Positions 1 through 8,545 are shown, numbered from the stretch's first letter. The stretch: DNA of 64,000 nt from CAVQXR01 sp963717955 (GCA_963717955.1 CAVQXR010000001.1:1674001-1738000); one strand, 5' to 3'. The notes: generated from the letters alone by a model not told the origin. Program-made: numbers and translations.

Positions 1-110
1 GCGAGCCGTATCTCGCGGAGCGCCTTGTCGAGATCCTCCTCGGTCAGGACGCCACGGTTGCGCAGCCCGCCGAGGACGCTCTGAAGCCGGTCGGAAAGGG
101 AGTCGAACAT
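1..110 (-). CDS. ffh: Signal recognition particle protein Ffh (N-terminal fragment)
   Basis: Start of the SRP GTPase; the rest lies before base 1. Thirty-six codons are readable from the ATG at 110. They begin MFDSLSDRLQ and continue into the helical N domain (VLGGLRNRGVLTEEDLDKAL), which is the usual Ffh beginning. Ffh binds signal peptides on the ribosome with 4.5S RNA and docks on FtsY, whose gene lies just upstream on the same strand beyond one opposite-strand gene. A TAGACT box lies 10 nt before the ATG. The G and M domains are outside the window, so only the N domain supports the call. Confidence 0.9.
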   Translation of the reverse strand, partial: MFDSLSDRLQSVLGGLRNRGVLTEEDLDKALREIRL

Positions 111-120
111 CGGTCGACCC

Positions 121-126
121 AGTCTA
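121..126 (-). promoter_or_regulatory. Putative -10 box of ffh
   Basis: Reads TAGACT on the minus strand, 10 nt before the ffh ATG. At this distance transcription would start at or within a few bases of the ATG, so the mRNA would be nearly leaderless. No clear -35 box. Confidence 0.45.
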
Positions 127-222
127 GTGCGCCCGCCCGCAGCGCCCGTGCGGGCCCCCGCCATCGGGCGTAGGATGCCGGGCCAGTTCATTCGGGCCAC
201 GGGGGGAGCGGTCGCCGGCGTC

Positions 223-1893
223 ATGCATGGCTTCACGGCACGCCTGAGAGAGTCACTCGTCGCCTTCGGCGGCTCGTTCCGCAACCGCAACCTGCGGCGG
301 CTCCAGCTCGCCTTCGCCGGGTCGGAGCTCGGGAGCTGGGGTTACTGGATCGCGCTGTCGGTGATGATCTTCGAGTCGAGCGGCGCGAAGGGGCTCGGCC
401 TCCTGACTGCCGTGCTGCTGCTCGGGCCGGCCATCGCGTCCCCGTTCACCTCCGTGCTCGGCGACCGCTTCGACCGGGTGTCCGTGATGCTGTCCGCCGA
501 CCTCCTCCGCACGGCCCTCATGGCGCTGGCGGCAGTCGTCGCCTTCGCGGATTGGTCCGCCGGGATCCTCTACGGAATCGCGGCGATCTCGGGCATCGTC
601 GGGTCGGCGTTCCGGCCGGCCGAGGCGGCGATTCTCCCGCAGCTCGCGCGAACACCCGCAGAGCTGACGGCCGCGAACGTTGCGTCGAGCACGATCGAGA
701 GCGTCACGGCGTTCGCCGGGCCGGCGATCGGAGGCGTCATCGTCGCGGTCGCCGACCCTGGAGTCTCGTTCGCGATCGCGGCGGGAACCTTCCTCTGGTC
801 GGCCCTGCTGATCGCCGGCATCCGTCGGCCGGACCGGCCGGAGGAGCCCGAGCAGGAGCCCGGAGCCGAGCGCGAACGCCTCGGGGCGGAGATCACGGCC
901 GGGGCGCGGATGGTCGTGCACGACTCGCGGGCGCGCCTCCTCGTCGGCCTGCTCAGCGCGCAGACGCTGCTGGCCGGCGCGCTGCTCGTGCTCGTGCCCG
1001 TGATCGCGCTCGACCTGCTCGACTGGGGGCCGGAAGGCATCGGCGCGCTCGAAGCGGCACTCGGCATCGGCGGCCTGGTCGGCGCGGGCATCGCGATCGG
1101 GCTGGTCGGAATGCGCCGGCTCTCGACCCCGTTCGGCCTCGGAACCGTGGTCTGGGGCGCGCCGGTGGCACTGATCGCAGTCTGGGACACGCGGGCGGGC
1201 GCGATCGCCCTGCTCGGGATCGTCGGGGTCGCGAACACGGTCGTGGACGTGGCCGGCAACACGATGCTGCAGAGGGCGGTCCCGAACCAGGTGCTCGCGC
1301 GCGTCTTCGGTGTGCTCGAGTCGCTCATCTACGCGACGACCGCGCTCGGCGGGATCATCGCTGCCATGCTCATCGAGTCCGTGTCGATCGAGGTCGCGCT
1401 GGTGGTCGGCGGGGTGTTCCTGCCGCTCACGGTGCTGCTCCTGTGGCCCGGCATCGTCCGGCTCGATCGCGAGGCGCCGCTCGCCGTGCGCGCGCTCGAG
1501 CTCGTTCGCGGCGTGCCGTTCCTCGCCTCGCTGCCGCCGGCCGTCATCGAGGGGCTCGCCGCGCAGGCGATCGACGTCACCGTGCCGGGCGGGCAGGCGG
1601 TCTTCCACCAGGGAGACCGCGGCGACCGCTTCTACCTCATCTCCTCCGGGCAGGCCCAGGTCGTGGTCGACGGCGAGCCCCGGCCCCCGATCGGCCCCGG
1701 GGAGTCGTTCGGGGAGATCGCGCTGCTCCGCGACATCCCGCGGACGGCGTCCGTGCTCGCGCTCTCAGACCTCGAGCTCGTCGCCCTCGAGCGCGACGAG
1801 TTCATCGCCGCCGTCACGGGTCACGCTCCCAGCCACGAGGCCGCCGGCGCCGTCGTGCGGGCCCGGTTGACGACGGGCGTGCGGACGCGTTGA
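223..1893 (+). CDS. MFS transporter with C-terminal cyclic-nucleotide-binding domain
   Basis: Inner-membrane protein with two modules. Residues about 20-420 are a hydrophobic 12-helix-like major facilitator core of the MFS_3 drug-export type. Residues about 430-550 form a cyclic-nucleotide-binding beta roll with the phosphate-cassette-like segment FGEIALLRDIPRTASV. The start is uncertain: an in-frame GTG lies at 127 and an ATG at 175; I chose the ATG at 223 because the transporter core follows directly and a G-rich tract precedes it. Known family: such fusions are annotated as MFS transporters with cNMP-binding domains, with substrate unknown. Inference: transport may be gated by cAMP or a similar ligand. 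The gene is on the opposite strand between ffh and ftsY, interrupting a conserved order, which suggests insertion. Confidence 0.85.
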   Translation: MHGFTARLRESLVAFGGSFRNRNLRRLQLAFAGSELGSWGYWIALSVMIFESSGAKGLGLLTAVLLLGPAIASPFTSVLGDRFDRVSVMLSADLLRTALMALAAVVAFADWSAGILYGIAAISGIVGSAFRPAEAAILPQLARTPAELTAANVASSTIESVTAFAGPAIGGVIVAVADPGVSFAIAAGTFLWSALLIAGIRRPDRPEEPEQEPGAERERLGAEITAGARMVVHDSRARLLVGLLSAQTLLAGALLVLVPVIALDLLDWGPEGIGALEAALGIGGLVGAGIAIGLVGMRRLSTPFGLGTVVWGAPVALIAVWDTRAGAIALLGIVGVANTVVDVAGNTMLQRAVPNQVLARVFGVLESLIYATTALGGIIAAMLIESVSIEVALVVGGVFLPLTVLLLWPGIVRLDREAPLAVRALELVRGVPFLASLPPAVIEGLAAQAIDVTVPGGQAVFHQGDRGDRFYLISSGQAQVVVDGEPRPPIGPGESFGEIALLRDIPRTASVLALSDLELVALERDEFIAAVTGHAPSHEAAGAVVRARLTTGVRTR

Positions 1894-1910
1894 GGTCGCC
1901 GCAGCCGCCC

Positions 1911-2888
1911 TCAATCGCCGTCGGCGACGAGGGCGCTCGCAAAGTCCGCCGCGTCGAACGGCTGCAGATCGTCGAGCCCCTCCCCCACCCCGACGAGCTT
2001 CACCGGGAGGCCGAGCTCGTGCCCGATCGCGACCACGATCCCGCCGCGGGCGGTGCCGTCGAGCTTCGTCAGCACGACGCCGGTCACGTCGACCGCCTCG
2101 CCGAACAGCTGGGCCTGGCGCGCGCCGTTCTGCCCCGTCGTCGCGTCCACGACGAGGAGCGTCTCGTGCGGCGCGCCGTCGAGGCGCTGCGCGATCACGC
2201 GGCGGAGCTTGCGAAGCTCGTCCATCAGGTTCGACTGCGTGTGCAGGCGCCCGGCGGTGTCGACGATCACGACGTCCCGTCCGCGGGCCTGCGCGGCCGC
2301 GATCGCGTCGAACGCGACGGCGGCGGGATCGCCGCCCCGGCTCGAGCCGACGTAGTCGGCGCCGGCGCGCTGCGCCCAGATCTCGAGCTGCTCGTCGGCG
2401 GCCGCGCGATACGTGTCGGCGGCGGCGACGAGCACCGAGCGTCCGCTCGCCACGAGCCTGGCCGCAAGCTTCCCGATCGTCGTCGTCTTGCCCGTCCCGT
2501 TCACGCCCACGACGAGGATCACCGAGGGCCGGGCGTCGAGGTGCAGGCGCGGTGGCTCGTCGGCGGGCGAGGCGAGCTCGGCGAGCACTTCCTGCAGGGC
2601 CGCCATCACCTCGTCGCTCGTCTTCGGGCGGCGCTTCTCGAGCCGGTCGAGTATCTCCTCGGTCGTCGCCATCCCGACGTCGGCCGAGACGAGCACCTCC
2701 TCGAGTGGCTCCCAGGACTCGAGATCGGCGGGATCGTAGCGCCAGCCGGTCAGCCCGCCCGCGATCGCGTGCCTGCTCTTCGCGAGCCCGTCGCGGAGGC
2801 GCGCGAAACGGCGTCGGCGGCCTGCGTCCTCCTCGTCGTCGCCGACCGGCTCCTCGTCGCCGAGGAGCTCGGCCCACGTGCGGCTCAC
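1911..2888 (-). CDS. ftsY: Signal recognition particle receptor FtsY
   Basis: SRP receptor GTPase of 325 residues that receives ribosome-Ffh complexes at the membrane. The NG domain shows the P-loop GVNGTGKTTT (about residue 126), DTAGRLHTQSNLM (about 209) and TKLDGTARGG (about 277). The long acidic A domain of E. coli FtsY is reduced to a short charged N-terminus (about residues 10-25). The start is a GTG whose bases overlap the smc stop (GTGA), so smc and ftsY are translationally coupled. The order rnc-smc-ftsY is widely conserved in Gram-positive bacteria. A longer open frame upstream runs antisense-like through smc and is not part of the gene. Confidence 0.95.
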   Translation of the reverse strand: MSRTWAELLGDEEPVGDDEEDAGRRRRFARLRDGLAKSRHAIAGGLTGWRYDPADLESWEPLEEVLVSADVGMATTEEILDRLEKRRPKTSDEVMAALQEVLAELASPADEPPRLHLDARPSVILVVGVNGTGKTTTIGKLAARLVASGRSVLVAAADTYRAAADEQLEIWAQRAGADYVGSSRGGDPAAVAFDAIAAAQARGRDVVIVDTAGRLHTQSNLMDELRKLRRVIAQRLDGAPHETLLVVDATTGQNGARQAQLFGEAVDVTGVVLTKLDGTARGGIVVAIGHELGLPVKLVGVGEGLDDLQPFDAADFASALVADGD

Positions 2889-5656
2889 GCCGGGACGGCC
2901 TCCGCCCGCTCGGTGCGAAGGCGCTTCGACACGATCTGCGAGACGCCGTCGGAGGCCATCGTCACGCCGTAGAGGATATCGGCGGCCTCCATCGTCCGCT
3001 TCTGGTGGGTGATGACGATGAACTGGGCGTGATCGGAATAGCGGCGCAGGAGGTCGACGAAACGGCTGATGTTCGTGTCGTCGAGCGCCGCCTCGACCTC
3101 GTCCAGCACGTAGAAGGGGCATGGCCTGGCCAGGAACAGCGCGAACAGGAACGTCAGGGCGCCGAGAGCCTTCTCGCCCCCCGAGAGCAGCGAGAGCCGC
3201 GTGACGCGCTTCCCCGCGGGACGAAGCTCGACCTCGACGCCGGGCTCTTCCTCCTCGCCCTCGGGAATCGTCAGGCGCAGGCGCCCGTCTCCCCCGGGGA
3301 ACAGGGCGGCTGCCACCTCGGCGAAGTGCCGCTCGACGGCCGCGTAGGTCTCCTCGAAGCGTCGCTCGACGGTCTCCGCCAGCTCCGTCCGGAGCTGCTC
3401 GAGCTCGGCGAGCGACGTCTCGAGATCCTGCCGCTGCTCCGTCAGCTCCGCAAGGCGCTCCCGCTCGCCCTCGAGCTCCTCGGCTGCGAGGGGGTTCACC
3501 TGTCCGAGCGCCTCGCGCCGCTTCTCGATCCGCGCCCGCTGGGCTTCCAGCTGCTCGTGCTCCTCCTCGCCGAGCTCCTCCGCGGCACACCCGTCGGGTA
3601 GGCCGGACGCCACGTCGTCACGCTCGGCGCCGAGCCGCGCGGCGTCGATCTCGACCTCCGTGACGCGCTGCGCCACCTCGGCCGCACAACGGCGAAGCTC
3701 GGCCTCCCGGGCGCCCAGGCGGCGCAGCTCCTCGCCGGACGCGGTCGAGGACATCGCGCCGGCATCGACCCGCGCCCGCAATGGCGCCTCGAACCGCGCC
3801 CCGGGACCGGCTGCTCGCTCGAGCACCGCGAGGAGCCGCGCAGCGGCTTCCGACAGCAGCCCCAGACGGTCGGCCTCCGCCGGGTCGACACGCGGCGGCA
3901 AGAGCGCCACGGCCGCGCGGGCCCCGGTCACGCGCTCGCGCGCGGCGCGCTCCCGCACGACGACCTCGGTCGCCGAGATCGCCGCCGCGGACGCGTCCGC
4001 GCGAAGCTCCTCGACCTCTGCCGCGAGCCCACGCTGGCGGGCGTGGAGCTCGAGCATCACCGCCTCGGCGGCCACCCCCGCAAACCACAGCTCGCCACGT
4101 CGGGGGTCGAAGCCGTGCCCTTGACGGGTCACAGCCACACCCCGCTCGACCGACGGGAGGTCCTCGGGCTCGACGACCCAGACCTCCTCGAGCAGCTCCA
4201 CGACCCGCTCCCCGCCCGGGAGGCTCCGCACCCGGTCCGCGAGACGTTCGGCGTCGGGGACGGGTGCGTGGCCACCGCCTTGCGGCGCGTCCTTCGCAGG
4301 CAGGAGCACCACCAGCGGCCCGAGCCCTTCGCTGCGAGCCCGCTCCGCGAGTCGATAGGCGCCGGACGGGTCGTCGGCGACGACCGCCGCGGCCCGCCCG
4401 CAGAGCGCGGCCGCGACTGCGCGCTCGTAGCCGGCGTCCACGTCGAGCGTCGCAAGAGCGAGCCGCTCCCCGGCGTCCGCGAGCGCCCTCGCGGCGGGTG
4501 GCAGCCCCTCCCGCTCGGCGAGGCTGCGGTCGAGTGCGCCGAGTCGTTCCTCGGCCAGCCGGGCGGCGGTCTCGAGCCGCTCCCGCCCGGCGAGCGCGGC
4601 CCGGGAGAGCTCTCCCGCCGCTGCGAGCTCGCGTTCGGCCGCGGCCAGCTCCTCGAGCGGCGCCTCGTCGCGGGGGGCGTCGGCGAGACGCCTCGCCCGC
4701 TCGGCCTCGCCGGACAGGCCGGCGGCGAGGCTCTCCGCGCTCTCGCACCGCAGCGAGACACGCTCGATGCCGCTGCGCAGGCGGTAGAGCGCGGCCGTCG
4801 CCTCCTCGTGACGCCTGGCCGCCTGCTCGAGCTGATCCTCTGCGCGACGGCGCTCGACGAGCAGTCCGTCGAGCCGTTCCTCGTGGACGCGCCGCTCGCC
4901 GGAGACGGCGAGCCTGCGCTCGTCGAGCTCGGCGAGACGCGCGTCGAGCCGGAACAGCCACGCGGCACCCAGCCGCACCCGGATCTGCGCGAGCTCGTCC
5001 CCGAGCTTCTTCGCGCGCTCGGCCGCGGTCGCCTGAAGCGCGAGCGGACGGATGCGCTTCCGCGCCTCGTCCTCGAGCGCCCGCGCCCGCTCGACCTGGA
5101 CCTGCACCCGCTCGAGCTTCAGCTCGGCCCGGTGGCGACGCTGCTTGAAGCCGCCGAGACCGGCGGCCTCCTCGATCAGCGCCCGGCGCTCCGCCGGCTT
5201 CGAGGACAGCACCCGCTCGACCCGCCCCTGGCCGATGATCGCGTGCATCTCGTGCCCGAGCCCGACGTCGGAGAGCAGCTCGAGCACGTCGGTGCGCCGG
5301 ACAGCGGCCCGGTTGATCAGGTAGTGGCCCTCGCCGCCGCGATCGAGCCGCCGCACGACGGACAGCTCGGAGTAGGGCAGCGTGGCGGCCCCATCGCTGT
5401 TGTCGAAGAGGAGCTCGACCTCGCAGTGGTCGGTGGCCGAGCGCCCGGCAGCGCCGGCGAACAGCACGTCCTCGGGCTTCTCGGCTCGCAGCGCGCTCGG
5501 CGCGAGGCTGCCCGCGGCCCACACGATCGCGTCGGCGACGTTCGACTTGCCAGTGCCGTTCGGCCCGACGACGACGGCCACGCCCGGTTCGAGGCGCACC
5601 TCGACCGGGTCCGGGAACGACTTGAAGCCGCGCATCTTGATCGACCGCAGGTGCAC
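2885..5656 (-). CDS. smc: Chromosome segregation protein SMC (short-armed)
   Basis: Structural maintenance of chromosomes ATPase that works with ScpA and ScpB (both encoded here at 33-34 kb) to compact and separate the chromosome. Head Walker A is VVVGPNGTGKSNVADAI near residue 35; the C-terminal signature LSLLSGGEKALGAL and Walker B FYVLDEVEAALDD are present. A hinge lies at about residues 380-530, between two alanine/arginine/glutamate-rich coiled coils. From the GTG at 5656 it is 923 residues (946 from the ATG at 5725), against about 1150-1190 for most bacterial SMCs. The missing length is in the coiled-coil arms; head and hinge look complete. I prefer the GTG because VHLRSIKMRGFKSF is the normal SMC beginning. 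Confidence 0.93.
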   Translation of the reverse strand: MHLRSIKMRGFKSFPDPVEVRLEPGVAVVVGPNGTGKSNVADAIVWAAGSLAPSALRAEKPEDVLFAGAAGRSATDHCEVELLFDNSDGAATLPYSELSVVRRLDRGGEGHYLINRAAVRRTDVLELLSDVGLGHEMHAIIGQGRVERVLSSKPAERRALIEEAAGLGGFKQRRHRAELKLERVQVQVERARALEDEARKRIRPLALQATAAERAKKLGDELAQIRVRLGAAWLFRLDARLAELDERRLAVSGERRVHEERLDGLLVERRRAEDQLEQAARRHEEATAALYRLRSGIERVSLRCESAESLAAGLSGEAERARRLADAPRDEAPLEELAAAERELAAAGELSRAALAGRERLETAARLAEERLGALDRSLAEREGLPPAARALADAGERLALATLDVDAGYERAVAAALCGRAAAVVADDPSGAYRLAERARSEGLGPLVVLLPAKDAPQGGGHAPVPDAERLADRVRSLPGGERVVELLEEVWVVEPEDLPSVERGVAVTRQGHGFDPRRGELWFAGVAAEAVMLELHARQRGLAAEVEELRADASAAAISATEVVVRERAARERVTGARAAVALLPPRVDPAEADRLGLLSEAAARLLAVLERAAGPGARFEAPLRARVDAGAMSSTASGEELRRLGAREAELRRCAAEVAQRVTEVEIDAARLGAERDDVASGLPDGCAAEELGEEEHEQLEAQRARIEKRREALGQVNPLAAEELEGERERLAELTEQRQDLETSLAELEQLRTELAETVERRFEETYAAVERHFAEVAAALFPGGDGRLRLTIPEGEEEEPGVEVELRPAGKRVTRLSLLSGGEKALGALTFLFALFLARPCPFYVLDEVEAALDDTNISRFVDLLRRYSDHAQFIVITHQKRTMEAADILYGVTMASDGVSQIVSKRLRTERAEAVPA

Positions 5657-5702
5657 GGGCGGAAGGATGACGATCGGCGCGGATGTCGGCGGGTGACCGC
5701 CG

Positions 5703-6359
5703 TCAGCTCGCCGCGTGGAGGACACGTTCGAGCGCCTGCCGCGCCGCCGCCTGTTCGGCGACCTTCTTCGACGGGCCCGAGCCGACGCCGCGCTGCTCGC
5801 CGTCGATCACGGCGGCGCAGGTGAACATCCGCTCATGGGGGCTGCCCGCGATCTCGACGACCTCGTAGCCCACCCGGGAGGAGCGGCGTGCGAGAGTTTC
5901 CTGCAGCTCCGTCTTGTAGTCGACGTGCGTGGTCACCGCGTACTCGATCTGCGCGCCGAACGCGGCCACGATGGCGGGACGGATGGGCTCGAACCCATGC
6001 TCGAGGTAGAGGGCGCCGAGCACGGCCTCGACGAGCGCTGCGAGCACGTTCCGGTTGCGGGCGAGGCGCTCGAGCTCGGCGCCCGTCGTGACCTCGGCGC
6101 CGCCTCCGAGGCGCTCGCCCAGCCCCAGCATCCGCGCGACCTCGGCGCAGCTGGCGCGGCTGACCACGTACGCCCACGCCTTGGTCAGGCGCCCCTCGGA
6201 GAAGCTCGGGAACCGCTCGTAGAGCGCCTGGGCGACCGCCAGGTCGAGGACGCTGTCGCCGAGGAACTCGAGCCGTTCGTAGGAGCGGGACCGATCCTCG
6301 ACGAAGGACGGATGGGTGAAGGCCCGCTCGCGAAGCGCGGGCGAGAGCGCCTCGATCAG
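5703..6359 (-). CDS. rnc: Ribonuclease III (no canonical start codon)
   Basis: Double-strand-specific endoribonuclease that processes rRNA and structured mRNAs. The signature ERLEFLGDSVLDLAV is at about residues 29-43, a second acidic site at VEAVLGALYLEHG, and a C-terminal dsRNA-binding domain runs from DYKTELQE to SKKVAEQAAARQALE. The frame is open from the TGA at 6435-6437, but no ATG, GTG or TTG occurs before the GTG at 6167, which would remove the catalytic signature. I place the start provisionally at the CTG at 6359 (LIEALSPALRERAFTHPSF), giving 218 residues, near the family norm. A GGGGGAG tract lies about 20 nt upstream, so a rare start a few codons earlier is also possible. acpP lies just upstream; smc follows. 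Confidence 0.85.
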   Translation of the reverse strand: MIEALSPALRERAFTHPSFVEDRSRSYERLEFLGDSVLDLAVAQALYERFPSFSEGRLTKAWAYVVSRASCAEVARMLGLGERLGGGAEVTTGAELERLARNRNVLAALVEAVLGALYLEHGFEPIRPAIVAAFGAQIEYAVTTHVDYKTELQETLARRSSRVGYEVVEIAGSPHERMFTCAAVIDGEQRGVGSGPSKKVAEQAAARQALERVLHAAS

Positions 6360-6393
6360 GTCGAGGAGCGCAGCGGTGTCTCCCCCCGCCCGG

Positions 6394-6639
6394 CTAGCTT
6401 CGCTCTGAGACGTAGTCGACGGCCTGTCCGACGGTCAGGAGCTTCTCTGCGTCCTCGTTCGGGATCTTGACTCCGAACCGATCCTCGAGCTCCATGATCA
6501 GCTCCACGAGATCGAGCGAGTCAGCGTTCAGATCGTCCTGAAACGAAGCCGCTTCGACGACTTCGCCCTCGTCGACGCCGAGCTTCTCGACGAGCACCTC
6601 CTTGACCTGCTCGAAGATCTCCTCGCGCGAAGCCGCCAT
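6394..6639 (-). CDS. acpP: Acyl carrier protein
   Basis: 81-residue acidic four-helix carrier of fatty-acid synthesis. The phosphopantetheine attachment site is the serine of NADSLDLVELIMELE (Ser41). The length is standard. It lies between plsX (upstream) and rnc (downstream), matching the common plsX-acpP-rnc order, although the usual fabD/fabG genes between plsX and acpP are missing here. The reading frame of rnc is already open across the end of acpP, so the two are probably cotranscribed. Confidence 0.96.
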   Translation of the reverse strand: MAASREEIFEQVKEVLVEKLGVDEGEVVEAASFQDDLNADSLDLVELIMELEDRFGVKIPNEDAEKLLTVGQAVDYVSERS

Positions 6640-6716
6640 GCCTCACCTTCCCTTGCGTTCGTTTGCCTTGACCAGCGCCAGCAGCGGGCGGATGCTAACA
6701 CGCCTGGCCCGACGAT

Positions 6717-7715
6717 TCAGCCCTGTGCCGCCGCGCTCACCTGGGTCGCGAGCCGGTCTGCCATCCGCTGGACGACGCCCGCCGTCACGCCCCGGGCTCC
6801 GAGCTGGATCGCGCTGATGATCGCGCTGCGCCCCGAGTTCCCGTGCGCGACCACGCCGAGACCCTTCAGGCCGAGGAAGTAGCCGCCCCCGTAGGTGTCC
6901 GGGTCGAGCCTGCGGCGCAGGCCACGCCCGGCGGGCCGGATCAGCAGCCCACCGACCTTCCCGCGCCTGGAGCGGACCATCTCCTCACGGAAGCTGTCGA
7001 GCACCGTGCGGATCGTGCCCTCGAGCACCTTCAGCGAGACGTTGCCGGTGAACCCGTCGCACACGACGACGTCGGCCGCACCCTCGAGCAGCAGGCGCCC
7101 CTCGACGTTCCCTGTGAAGCGGAGCCGATCGTCGCCGACGAGCAGCCGGTAGGCGTCGCGCGTCAGACGGTTCCCCTTGCCCGGCTCCTCGCCGATCGAC
7201 AGCAGCGCGACCGACGGGTCATGGATCCCGAGGATCTCCTCCATGAAGATCGCCCCCATGTGGGCGAACTGCAGCAGATGCTCGGGCCGCGCATCGGCGT
7301 TCGCGCCCGCATCGATCAACACCGAAGGCCCGCCCCGGGCCGGGAGCGGCGCGGCGATGGCCGGCCGGCTCACCTCCGGCAGGCGCCCGATCTCGAGCAA
7401 CCCCGCGGCGAGCATGGCACCGGTGTTGCCGGCGGAGACGACGACGTCCGCGTCGCCCCGCCCGACGGCCCGGCAGGCCGTGAACAGCGAGCTGTTGCGC
7501 TTGTCCCGCGCGGCGTCGGCCGGGTTCTCGTGCATCCCGACCACCGTCGGCGCGTCAACGACCTCGAGGTCGGCGGCGAGCGGCTGGATCAGCTCCTTCG
7601 GCCCGAACAGGATCGGCTCGATCCCTGGGGAGCGTGCCGCCAGGGCGCCGGCGACGACCTCGTCCGGCGCACGGTCACCGCCCATCGCGTCGACGGCGAC
7701 ACGGACGAGTGTCAT
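6717..7715 (-). CDS. plsX: Phosphate acyltransferase PlsX
   Basis: Makes acyl-phosphate from acyl-ACP for the PlsX/PlsY route to phosphatidic acid; a peripheral membrane enzyme of 332 residues, the normal size. Family features are the N-terminal VAVDAMGGDRAPDEVV, SAGNTGAMLA near residue 95, and VVCDGFTGNVSLK near residue 218. The start codon is GTG or ATG close to ribosomal protein L32; only three bases separate rpmF from plsX, so they form an operon (rpmF-plsX-acpP), an order conserved from E. coli to actinobacteria. Confidence 0.95.
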   Translation of the reverse strand: MTLVRVAVDAMGGDRAPDEVVAGALAARSPGIEPILFGPKELIQPLAADLEVVDAPTVVGMHENPADAARDKRNSSLFTACRAVGRGDADVVVSAGNTGAMLAAGLLEIGRLPEVSRPAIAAPLPARGGPSVLIDAGANADARPEHLLQFAHMGAIFMEEILGIHDPSVALLSIGEEPGKGNRLTRDAYRLLVGDDRLRFTGNVEGRLLLEGAADVVVCDGFTGNVSLKVLEGTIRTVLDSFREEMVRSRRGKVGGLLIRPAGRGLRRRLDPDTYGGGYFLGLKGLGVVAHGNSGRSAIISAIQLGARGVTAGVVQRMADRLATQVSAAAQG

Positions 7716-7718
7716 GAC

Positions 7719-7907
7719 CTAGGGAGCCGGCGTCTCGAGGGGCTCGACCTCACGACCCCGATAGGTGCCGCAGGTCGGGCAGACATGGTGTGGACGCTTG
7801 GGGCTGTGGCACTGCGGGCACTCGACGACGGACACCATGCGCAGCCTCTGGTGGGTCCGGCGCTTGTCGCGGCGTGCCTTGGACGTCTTTCGCTTCGGAA
7901 CGGCCAT
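7719..7907 (-). CDS. rpmF: 50S ribosomal protein L32
   Basis: 62-residue ribosomal protein beginning MAVPKRKTSKARRDKRRTH, with a zinc-ribbon of two CxxC pairs (CPQCHSP and CPTCGTY). This is the zinc-containing form of L32. The basic N-terminus and the cysteine ribbon are diagnostic. A TATACT box lies 11 nt before the ATG, so the gene has its own promoter after the DUF177 gene. Confidence 0.96.
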   Translation of the reverse strand: MAVPKRKTSKARRDKRRTHQRLRMVSVVECPQCHSPKRPHHVCPTCGTYRGREVEPLETPAP

Positions 7908-7918
7908 ACGAGGGAACG

Positions 7919-7924
7919 AGTATA
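7919..7924 (-). promoter_or_regulatory. Putative -10 box of rpmF
   Basis: TATACT on the minus strand, 11 nt before the L32 start. It is one of the closest matches to the consensus TATAAT in the window. No Shine-Dalgarno fits between box and ATG, so a leaderless or near-leaderless mRNA is likely. Confidence 0.55.
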
Positions 7925-7977
7925 CCTGCCGGCGCCGGCTCGCCCGGCCGACGACGGCACGGGCGACCGCGCCCGGC

Positions 7978-8490
7978 CTACGCCTCGAGCCGGTCTCGGA
8001 GCTCCGACAGCTTCGACCAGCGCACGTCGGCCCTTGCCGGCCCGCACCGGCAGGGCCCGACGTTCAGATCCGCCCCGCATCCTGCGCACAGGCCGGTGCA
8101 GCCAGCGCGGCAGAGGATCTTCTCGGGCACGGCGAGCGCGATCGCGTCACGCGCCCAGCCGGACAGGTCGAGGCGGTTCTCGACGAGATTCGGAACCCAC
8201 GTGTCGTCGGAGTCGGACGACGTCGCCTGGTACTGCCGGTCACGGATGCGCACGGCGACCTCGGCGTCGGCGAGGCACCGGTAGCAGGGCCCGCGGAGCA
8301 CGGTCGCGAGCGCGAGCTCGAACATCGTCCCGGAGGAGACCCGCGTGATCGACAGCTCGGCTTCGGGAGCGCTGGGCGACGCCTCGTAGCGCTGCCCGCC
8401 GAGCTCGAGCGGCTCGAGCACGACGGCGATCCGGTCACGGAACTGCTCGCCGGGCGGGAGCCGGACGGTTCGCAGGTCGAGCGTCGTCAT
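7978..8490 (-). CDS. DUF177 / YceD family protein
   Basis: 170-residue protein of the DUF177 (YceD) family, widely encoded next to rpmF. In plants and E. coli members are tied to 23S rRNA accumulation; the mechanism here is unknown. Visible features are a central GPCYRCLADAEV and a C-terminal cysteine cluster (CRAGCTGLCAGCGADLNVGP) followed by CRCG, a likely metal-binding knot seen in many family members. The ATG at 8490 is chosen because the conserved region begins right after it and a TACGCT box lies 7 nt upstream. Neighbours are the SepIVA-like gene and rpmF. Confidence 0.88.
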   Translation of the reverse strand: MTTLDLRTVRLPPGEQFRDRIAVVLEPLELGGQRYEASPSAPEAELSITRVSSGTMFELALATVLRGPCYRCLADAEVAVRIRDRQYQATSSDSDDTWVPNLVENRLDLSGWARDAIALAVPEKILCRAGCTGLCAGCGADLNVGPCRCGPARADVRWSKLSELRDRLEA

Positions 8491-8497
8491 CGCTCCG

Positions 8498-8503
8498 AGC
8501 GTA
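8498..8503 (-). promoter_or_regulatory. Putative -10 box of the DUF177 gene
   Basis: TACGCT on the minus strand, 7 nt before the ATG at 8490; same spacing pattern as the other near-start boxes in the window. Confidence 0.35.
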
Positions 8504-8545
8504 GCGGAGCGGGCACACCGGCCGGCCGGGCCGGCGGAAACGACC

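Noticed and set aside
552..2972. Long plus-strand open frame (about 800 codons)
   Set aside because: Arg/Ala/Gly/Pro-rich shadow opposite ftsY and smc and out of frame with the transporter gene; no domain. Such long antisense frames are expected at this GC content.
6168..6437. rnc as a frameshifted pseudogene
   Set aside because: The reading frame is continuous through the full catalytic and dsRNA-binding domains with no internal stop; only the start codon is missing.
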